The notes beneath the pieces are model-generated. The model saw nothing but the letters and a program-made list of their open reading frames with translations. It did no database searches and had not been told where the DNA came from. Of a stretch of DNA of 29,989 nucleotides, positions 1-5,824 are shown one piece after another (the first letter of the stretch is position 1; each line of letters begins with the position of its first letter). Source of the DNA: JBCBEX01 sp038528235 (lineage in GTDB: Bacteria > Bacteroidota > Rhodothermia > Rhodothermales > Rubricoccaceae); NCBI GenBank assembly GCA_038528235.1, contig JBCBEX010000055.1, forward strand, positions 1-29,989. Reading direction: 5' to 3'. Position numbers and translations under genes: made by a program.

Positions 1-502
1 CGCCAAGCGCTCCGGCTGGATCCGCCGCGCGCTCGTTATTGACCTCGACGTGCACCAGGGCAACGGCAACGCGGCGTTCTTCGCCGACGATCCGAGCGTC
101 TACACCTTCTCGGTGCACGGCGCGAAGAACTACCCCTTCCGCAAGCCGCCCTCGTCCCGCGACGTGCCCCTCCCCGACGGCACCGACGACGACGCCTACC
201 TCGCCACGCTGCGGCGCCACCTCCCGGAGGTGCTCGCCGAGGCCGCCCCCGATCTGGTCGTCTACCTCGGCGGCGTGGACGTGCTCGACGGGGACCGCTT
301 CGGGCGACTCGCGCTCACCCGCGACGGCCTCGCCCGGCGCGACCGCTACGTCTGCGAGACGATCCGCTCGGCCGACCTCCCGCTGTGCCTGCTGCTCTCG
401 GGCGGCTACGCCGAGACGCCCGCCGCCACCGCCGACCTCCACGCGACGATGTACCGCGAGGCCGTGCAGGTCTTTGAGACGGCGGTGCCCGCCGCGTCGT
501 GA
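1..502 (+). CDS. Histone deacetylase / acetoin-utilisation (AcuC-like) family protein, 3' part only
   Basis: The open frame runs in from the window edge (frame starting at base 2), so the N-terminus is missing. The visible 166 residues carry hallmarks of the zinc-dependent histone deacetylase superfamily. There is the DLDVHQGNG stretch, whose Asp and His are metal ligands in the family. There is GGVDVLDGDRFGRLALT, corresponding to the GxDxxxxDxxGxxxLT block with the third metal-ligand Asp, and an SGGY motif near the end. Family members remove acyl groups from lysine or act on small amides such as acetylpolyamines; the substrate here cannot be told. The GTG at base 50 lies inside the metal-binding motif and cannot be the real start. 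The stop is TGA at 500-502. Confidence in the family is high. Confidence 0.9.
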   Translation, partial: AKRSGWIRRALVIDLDVHQGNGNAAFFADDPSVYTFSVHGAKNYPFRKPPSSRDVPLPDGTDDDAYLATLRRHLPEVLAEAAPDLVVYLGGVDVLDGDRFGRLALTRDGLARRDRYVCETIRSADLPLCLLLSGGYAETPAATADLHATMYREAVQVFETAVPAAS

Positions 503-507
503 CCTGA

Positions 508-665
508 ACGTTTTCTATGGTTTAGCAGGCCTACGTGTCTATGGTTCGCCTGCTTCCTGCCGCCGTATTGCAACGGCGCAGCGGATTGGTGCTGCTTTCG
601 ACTGAGGCTTGAGGCACTAGGCTATGCCATCGGCCCTGTTTCTCGGTCATCGGCCCTGTTTCTCG
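508..665 (+). repeat. Short direct repeats in the gap before the YceI gene
   Basis: The 170-base gap 503-672 has no gene. It holds two direct repeats. ACGTtttCTATGGTT at 508-522 recurs as ACGTgtCTATGGTT at 533-546. An 18-base unit (CATCGGCCCTGTTTCTCG) occurs at 628-645 and 648-665, a perfect tandem copy with a period of 20. The second tandem copy ends 7 bases before the YceI start codon. No convincing promoter is seen. Confidence 0.75.
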
Positions 666-672
666 CCCTCCC

Positions 673-1278
673 ATGCCGCTGCGCTCGCTCCTCCTCACGC
701 TCGCCACCTTCGTCACGATGGGCGCAGCAGCACCGTGGATGCCGACCGCGCCCCTACCGCTCGATCTCCGCGCGAGCCGCGTCGAGTGGACCGTCTCGAA
801 GGTGGGCAAGGACTACCACGGCCTCGTGAGCCTAGCCGCCGCCCGCCTCGACGTGTCCGACTCGACGCTTGCCGGGCACCTCCTCTTCGACATCAACGCC
901 GCGACCTGCTCGAACGCGACGGGCCGCGAACTCGACGAGGTCATGGAGGTGATGCACGAGCGGCTCTTCGACACGGCGCACCACCCGCGCGGGCACCTGC
1001 TCATCCAGCACGCCCGCCGCCTCGGCCCTGCCGACGCCGAGGGGTTCATTCTGTTCGAGGTCACCGGCGACCTCCGCGTCCGGGGGCAATCGCAGACCGT
1101 CACGTTCCCGGTGCGCGTCCGTCCGCATGCTACGTCCGGCACCGTCGCTGGCGAAGCCACGCTCACGATCGAGCGCGCCCGCTGGAACCTCCACTACGGC
1201 CCGAGTCTGCTCGATCAGGTCAAGGACCAGGCCATCGCGGACACGATCACCTTCCACGCAGTGTTTGTGGCGGGCTAG
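673..1278 (+). CDS. YceI-family secreted lipid-binding-like protein
   Basis: This 201-residue protein has an N-terminal hydrophobic signal peptide (about residues 1-19, ending near MGAAA). The mature part matches the YceI lipocalin-like beta-barrel fold: residues 33-45 (ASRVEWTVSKVGK), a central 'HLLFDINAATC' strand, a 'FEVTGDLRVRGQSQTVTFPV' block, and the closing strand with 'ERARWNLHYG'. YceI proteins are periplasmic or secreted and bind long isoprenoid or fatty chains; some are stress-induced. The ATG at 673 is chosen because the signal peptide begins there. It follows a pyrimidine-rich leader (CTCGCCCTCCC) with no Shine-Dalgarno. The neighbours do not suggest an operon. The ligand cannot be inferred. 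Confidence 0.88.
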   Translation: MPLRSLLLTLATFVTMGAAAPWMPTAPLPLDLRASRVEWTVSKVGKDYHGLVSLAAARLDVSDSTLAGHLLFDINAATCSNATGRELDEVMEVMHERLFDTAHHPRGHLLIQHARRLGPADAEGFILFEVTGDLRVRGQSQTVTFPVRVRPHATSGTVAGEATLTIERARWNLHYGPSLLDQVKDQAIADTITFHAVFVAG

Positions 1279-1440
1279 GTCGTGGGTCGTAGGTCGTGGG
1301 TCGTGGGTGCCTTTAGACCTTCAGACTTCGCACTTCCCACCTCTGGAGGGTGCTCTGCTTCACCGGAGGAGTGTCCTGGAACGTTGCGTCACGCACTACC
1401 CTGTTCACTTCCAACTTCTCACTTCATCCTTCCCACTTCC
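1279..1440 (+). repeat. Heptamer short-tandem repeats in the gap after the YceI gene
   Basis: The 317-base gap 1279-1595 has no gene. It begins immediately after the YceI stop with four 7-base units at 1279-1306 (GTCGTGG, GTCGTAG, GTCGTGG, GTCGTGG). A second, degenerate 7-base periodicity runs 1314-1341 (TAGACCT, TCAGACT, TCGCACT, TCCCACC). A third at 1406-1440 has CACTTCC, AACTTCT, CACTTCA, TCCTTCC, CACTTCC. The rest of the gap (1441-1595) shows nothing I can name. Heptamer arrays of this style recall the STRR repeats described in cyanobacteria; no function is assigned here. Confidence 0.8.
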
Positions 1441-1595
1441 TCCGTGATCGTCGTGTGACGTTCGTGTGGCGTCGATTTGAGAAAGGATGACCCGCGCGTG
1501 AGGCGGCGGTAGGAGGCGACAGGGCAGATTGGAGCCAGATCGTTGCCCGGCCGGGATCGTCCCACGCGGGCAGGCTTCTCCAACCTCCTCCTCTC

Positions 1596-2537
1596 ATGCT
1601 TCGCTCTCCTTCGCGCTCGCTCCTCGCGGCGCTCGTCCTCCCGCTCCTCCTCGCCGCCTGCGACGCGGGCGACCTCACCGGCACCGAGTCGCCGGTCACC
1701 GTAGCCCCGACCTCCATCGAAGCCGCCGTCGCGGCCGAGATCGATACGGCCACCCCTGAAACGATGCGCACGGCCGCGGCCGTCGCGGCGGACGCCTCCA
1801 TGGGCGTCGAAGCGATCAGCGGCCCGACGACCATCACCGAGCCCGGCTTCTACACCCTCATGAACGGCTTCGCCACCGAGGGCGACGGCATCGTCATCCA
1901 GGCCGACAACGTGTTCCTCGACCTCGGCGGCTACACCATCACCGGGCCGGGCAACAAGGCCGGGCGCGGCATCGTGCTCGACGGTGTCACGCGCGTGCTC
2001 GTCACCAACGGCACTGTCGAGACGTTCGGCGTCGGCGTGCAGTGGCTCGGCACCGACCGCACGGCCGTCGTGGGCGTGACCGTGGAGGGCGGCGACGAGT
2101 TCGCGGACCCGCCGAACGGCGTCGCGCCGCAGATCGGCTTCCTGCTCGTCAACAGCTCCCGCAACCGCGTGCTCGGCAACGTGGCCAACGACACCAACCT
2201 CGGCATCTTCGTCCGCGGCGGCGGCAGCTACCGCAACCGCATCATCGGCAACCGCGCCGAGGCGGGCGAGTTTGGCCTGCTCGGCATCTGCTACAACCCT
2301 GCGCCGGACACCGAAGACCCGGCCGGGCCGCAGCGCGACCTCGTCGCGGGCAACGCGCTCATCGGCTTCGGCGTCGGGATCCAGGTCAGCGCCGGGTCTG
2401 CCGAGAACCGCTTTGTCGAGAACCTGATCGGCTATCTGGAGTCGCCCTACGAGGACGCCAACGGCACCAACGTGTTCGACGACACGAACGAGACGTTCCA
2501 GATCGGCGACGGCGCCCGCGGCCCGGTCACGCTCTAG
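1596..2537 (+). CDS. Secreted lipoprotein with right-handed beta-helix (NosD/periplasmic copper-binding-like) repeats
   Basis: This 313-residue protein has a signal peptide ending in a lipobox (LLLAAC, Cys22), so it is predicted to be lipid-anchored. A low-complexity Ala/Thr linker covers about residues 25-70. From about residue 75 the chain reads as successive parallel beta-helix rungs: 'GDGIVIQADNVFLDLGGYTI', 'GRGIVLDGVTRVLVTNGTV', 'NSSRNRVLGNVANDTNLGIF', 'YRNRIIGNRAEAGEFGLLGI', 'SAENRFVENLIGYL'. This N-R-x-x-G-N periodicity is typical of the NosD/parallel beta-helix repeat class, often carbohydrate-associated. No catalytic residues can be assigned. The ATG at 1596 follows a C/T-rich leader with no Shine-Dalgarno. 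A GC-rich hairpin downstream probably ends the transcript. Confidence 0.82.
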   Translation: MLRSPSRSLLAALVLPLLLAACDAGDLTGTESPVTVAPTSIEAAVAAEIDTATPETMRTAAAVAADASMGVEAISGPTTITEPGFYTLMNGFATEGDGIVIQADNVFLDLGGYTITGPGNKAGRGIVLDGVTRVLVTNGTVETFGVGVQWLGTDRTAVVGVTVEGGDEFADPPNGVAPQIGFLLVNSSRNRVLGNVANDTNLGIFVRGGGSYRNRIIGNRAEAGEFGLLGICYNPAPDTEDPAGPQRDLVAGNALIGFGVGIQVSAGSAENRFVENLIGYLESPYEDANGTNVFDDTNETFQIGDGARGPVTL

Positions 2538-2594
2538 AGCGGCCGCTCTGGGGCGTCGTCCTGGACGCTCCATCGCACAGCGTCTAGCGCTCTT

Positions 2595-2627
2595 GGCGCG
2601 CCTGCGGGGATGACTCGCGGGCGCGCC
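2595..2627 (+). terminator. GC-rich stem-loop downstream of the lipoprotein gene
   Basis: GGCGCGCCTGCG (2595-2606) pairs with CGCGGGCGCGCC (2616-2627), a 12-base-pair stem with one G-T pair and a 9-base loop, followed by TTCGTT. A 14-base palindrome AGAGCGGCCGCTCT (2536-2549) also overlaps the end of the lipoprotein gene. The hairpin covers an in-frame ATG at 2610, which argues that the kinase gene starts further down, at 2730. Confidence 0.5.
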
Positions 2628-2729
2628 TTCGTTGTGGGAACAGGCCGCCGTTCTGCGCGGAGCGGCCTCCGTGCCACGGAGGGCAACGGGCGCTGGATGC
2701 TACCTTGCCGCTGGCTTCGCCCGCTTCCC

Positions 2730-5342
2730 ATGTTCACGCTCACTCCGGCCTCGATCCCACTGCTCTGCCAGACGCTGCTGGCCGGGCTCACGGCGGCGTA
2801 CCTGCTCGCGCTGCGCAGCCGCGTGCCCTCGACGCGCTGGCTCGCCAGCGCGATGGTGATGCTGGCGGGCTATGCCGGCTGCTTCTTGCTCTCCTCGGCG
2901 GTGCCCGTGACCTCCGTAACGGGCCTCTACGCCACCCTCGGGCTCTACTTCTTCGTTGCGGCGACCATCGCGGCCTTGGTGCAGTTCGCGTACACCTTCC
3001 TCGACGACCCCGTCCCGCGCGAGCGCCGCACCGTACGTGCCCTGTCCGCGGTAGTGCTCGCCGTGCTGGCAGGCGTGAGCTTCTGGATTGCGGTGCGCCC
3101 CTCGCTCGTCGTGCTGGAACGGCTCTTTGTAGCCTACGGCGTCCTGCTCCTCGCTGGCATCGTATGGGCAGGGGTGGTGCACGGGCGGCAGTATCGCCGC
3201 TTCCAGCGTGCGGCTGGGCGCGGGTGGTGGTCGCCCACCCGCGACGCACGCGGCCACCTCGCGTTCGGCTTCCTGACCGACGTCTTTGGCGCGATCGGCC
3301 TCGCCAACTTTCTCGTCTCGCTCGACATCATCGGGCTGCGCACCTTCCAGTACATCGCGCTTCTGTGCGGGCTGGCCGTGTCCCTCGGCTATGTCGTCGC
3401 CTTCATCAACCACGCGCGGGAGCCGACGATGGTGCAGGGGAAGCTCGTCGGGTTGGTGCTGGCGACGGTGCTGGCGTTCCTCGGGCTGGCGGGCGTGCGC
3501 CTCTTCAACCCGACCGACATCGCGCGCGAGGCTGGCAACGCGCTGCCGCGTCTCCAGACGATCCGCCTCACGCCCCTCGACGAGGGCGGCTACAAAGTCG
3601 CCACGCTCCCACCCGAGGGCGAGCCGACGGCGCCGCCACTCGGGCAGGCGCTCGCCGACACCGACCTCGCAGGCGGGCTCACCCTCCCCTTCGCGTTCCC
3701 GCTGTTCGACGCCGCGTTCGCAACGGTCTACCCCAACCCCTACGGCGCCCTCCACTTCGACCGGCCGGTAGACCTCGCGGTGCCGTTTCTCAACACCGAG
3801 GGGCCTCTCATCGCGGCGCTTCTCGCCCCGTGCACGTCGAGTTGGGCGGAGGCACGCACCTTCGTCTACGCGCAGGACGACGCCGTGACGTTCACCTGGC
3901 GGCACGAGTACGAGTTTTCGCGGGGCGTCCCCGTCACCCTCCGTGCAACGCTGCGGACCGACGGCTCCGTGGACCTCGGCTATGAAGGCCCGCCGATCGC
4001 GCCGACGTTTGGGCTGCGGGGCCTCTGGCAAGGAGGACCCAGCATGGCGCTGCCCGTGCGGCTCGGCGGCGAGGCGCTGCTCGTCGAGCCCGGCCAGGGC
4101 CTCGTCGAGGACTTCGCCGCGCGCTACCGGCCGCGGGCCCATGCGAAGGTCGGACCGCTCGCGCGCCTCGTCTTCTTCGCCACGCTCTTCGTGCTAGGTG
4201 CGCTGCCGCTGTTCTTCCGGGCGAGCCTGCTGCAGCCGCTCGCCCACCTGCTCGCCGGCGTGCAGCGCATCGGGCGCGGCGAGCGCGACGCGCGGGTCGA
4301 GATCCGCTCGTCCGACGAGCTAGGCGCGCTCGCCACCGGCTTCAACGAGATGGCCGACGCGGTGGCCGAGGCCAACCAGCAGCTCAAGGCCTATGCCGAG
4401 ACCCTCGAAGAGCGCGTCGAGGAGCGCACGGCGACGCTGCAGGCCGCCCTCGACCGCGAGCGGGCGATGCAGTCGCAGCTCGTCCAGTCCGAGAAGCTGG
4501 CGTCGCTGGGGCGGCTCACTGCGGGCATCGCGCACGAGATCAAGAACCCGCTCAACTTCGTCACGAACTTCGCCACGCTCTCGGCGGACTACGTGGACGA
4601 CCTCGCAGACCTCCTGCGCCGAGACCCCACCTCGCTCTCCGACGACGACCGCGCCGAGGTGGCCGACCTCCTCGCCGACCTCAGCACGAACGTCGCCAAG
4701 ATCGAGGAGCACGGGCGGCGCGCCGACAGCATCGTGCGCGGCATGCTGGCGCACGCGCGGGGCGGCGAAGGCGAGCGCCGGACCGTTGAGGTGAACGCCC
4801 TCGCCGAGGAGTTCCTGAGCCTAGCCTACCATGGCATGCGCGCTCGTCACCCCAGCTTCCAGGTCACGCTGGAGCGCGACTTCGATCCCGACGCTGGCAC
4901 CGTCGAGGTGCTGCCGCAGGACCTCGGCCGGGTGCTGCTCAATCTGCTCTCCAATGCCTTCGAGGCCGTCCGTGGCTATGCCCAACCTGCCTCCGGCGAC
5001 AGCGTCGCGCCGAGCGCCCCCGCAGGCTACCGCCCCACCGTCACCGTGCGCACGCGTCGCACCGCAGACCGCGTGACGATCACCGTTGCCGACAACGGCC
5101 CGGGCGTGCCGGCCGAGGCGCAGGCGCGTCTCTTCGAGCCGTTCTTCACCACCAAGCCAACCGGCGAAGGCACCGGCTTGGGCCTCTCCATCAGCCACGA
5201 CATCGCGCAGAGTCACGGCGGGAGCCTTACGTTTGAGGACCGCCGCAGCGACGTTCACGCTTCCACGGGTGCGGCCTTCGTGCTCACGCTGCCCACCGAC
5301 CCGACCGTCCCCCTCTCGTCGTCCCCCTCGTCTGTGCCATGA
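2730..5342 (+). CDS. Multi-pass membrane sensor histidine kinase with extracytoplasmic insert and HAMP
   Basis: From the ATG at 2730 this is 870 residues. Seven or eight hydrophobic helices occupy about residues 5-260. An extracytoplasmic beta-rich region (about 261-472) contains 'LPFAFPLFDAAFATVYPNPY', 'APCTSSWAEA', 'DAVTFTWRHEYEF' and 'LRTDGSVDLGY', a pattern resembling nidogen-like (NIDO) or PA14-neighbour secreted modules. A further helix (475-501), a HAMP domain and a long coiled coil ('EERVEERTATLQAALD') follow. The HisKA H-box is AGIAHEIKNPLNF with His602. HATPase boxes are NLLSNAFEAV, DNGPGVP, FEPFFTTKPTGEGTGLGLS. There is no receiver domain. An upstream in-frame ATG (2610) lies in a terminator-like hairpin and adds no sensible residues. 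The stop overlaps the next start (ATGA), so the two are translationally coupled. Confidence 0.9.
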   Translation: MFTLTPASIPLLCQTLLAGLTAAYLLALRSRVPSTRWLASAMVMLAGYAGCFLLSSAVPVTSVTGLYATLGLYFFVAATIAALVQFAYTFLDDPVPRERRTVRALSAVVLAVLAGVSFWIAVRPSLVVLERLFVAYGVLLLAGIVWAGVVHGRQYRRFQRAAGRGWWSPTRDARGHLAFGFLTDVFGAIGLANFLVSLDIIGLRTFQYIALLCGLAVSLGYVVAFINHAREPTMVQGKLVGLVLATVLAFLGLAGVRLFNPTDIAREAGNALPRLQTIRLTPLDEGGYKVATLPPEGEPTAPPLGQALADTDLAGGLTLPFAFPLFDAAFATVYPNPYGALHFDRPVDLAVPFLNTEGPLIAALLAPCTSSWAEARTFVYAQDDAVTFTWRHEYEFSRGVPVTLRATLRTDGSVDLGYEGPPIAPTFGLRGLWQGGPSMALPVRLGGEALLVEPGQGLVEDFAARYRPRAHAKVGPLARLVFFATLFVLGALPLFFRASLLQPLAHLLAGVQRIGRGERDARVEIRSSDELGALATGFNEMADAVAEANQQLKAYAETLEERVEERTATLQAALDRERAMQSQLVQSEKLASLGRLTAGIAHEIKNPLNFVTNFATLSADYVDDLADLLRRDPTSLSDDDRAEVADLLADLSTNVAKIEEHGRRADSIVRGMLAHARGGEGERRTVEVNALAEEFLSLAYHGMRARHPSFQVTLERDFDPDAGTVEVLPQDLGRVLLNLLSNAFEAVRGYAQPASGDSVAPSAPAGYRPTVTVRTRRTADRVTITVADNGPGVPAEAQARLFEPFFTTKPTGEGTGLGLSISHDIAQSHGGSLTFEDRRSDVHASTGAAFVLTLPTDPTVPLSSSPSSVP

Positions 5343-5824
5343 GCCTCTGGTCGACCCTCACGGGCTCGGATCCCGACACGGCCTACCTGCGCCGCAGCCC
5401 GCTCTTTGCAGCGCTCTCGGACCGGGAACGCAGCCAGCTTCACCGCGCGATGCACGAGCGCTACTACATGGCGGGCGCGACCATCTTCCGCAAGGGCGAC
5501 CCTGGGCTCGGCCTGTTCGTCCTGCGTGAGGGCGAGGCCGTCGTCGTCACCGAACCCGACGACCGGATCGTGCATACCGTCCGCGCAGGGGACTGCTTCG
5601 GCGAGATCGCGTTGCTCCACGAGGCGGTCCGCTCCGCCACCGTCCGCGCGAAGAGCGACACGCACGTGGCCGTCCTCGCCCAGCCGATGCTGCGCAAGCT
5701 CGTCGACCAGCGCCCCCGGCTGGCCGCGAAGTTGCTGTGGTCCGTCGCTCAAGCCACCGGCCAGCGGCTGATCGACGTGAGCGAAGAGCTAGCTCAACTC
5801 CGCCAGCGCAGCACGTCGCGCTGA
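5339..5824 (+). CDS. Stand-alone cyclic-nucleotide-binding domain protein (Crp/Fnr-type sensor without HTH)
   Basis: This 161-residue protein is one cNMP-binding domain. It opens with 'LRRSPLFAALSDRERSQL', the usual N-terminal helix. The beta-roll follows ('GATIFRKGDPGLGLFVLREGEAVV') and then the phosphate-binding cassette 'GDCFGEIALLHEAVRSATVRA', whose Glu and Arg normally hold the ribose and cyclic phosphate. A C-helix follows. The protein ends without the helix-turn-helix of Crp/Fnr regulators, so it probably does not bind DNA. Its start overlaps the kinase stop by 4 bases, implying a two-gene operon and a partnership. The last 36 bases overlap the 3' end of the convergent hybrid kinase gene. 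The ligand (cAMP, cGMP or none) is unknown. Confidence 0.87.
   Translation: MSLWSTLTGSDPDTAYLRRSPLFAALSDRERSQLHRAMHERYYMAGATIFRKGDPGLGLFVLREGEAVVVTEPDDRIVHTVRAGDCFGEIALLHEAVRSATVRAKSDTHVAVLAQPMLRKLVDQRPRLAAKLLWSVAQATGQRLIDVSEELAQLRQRSTSR

Noticed and set aside
2610..2729. N-terminal extension of the histidine kinase from ATG 2610
   Set aside because: It lies in a strong hairpin, encodes an Arg/Gly-rich stretch before the first membrane helix and has no start context.
2700..4142. A 480-residue open frame on the minus strand
   Set aside because: It is antisense to the membrane histidine kinase, with low-complexity charged composition.
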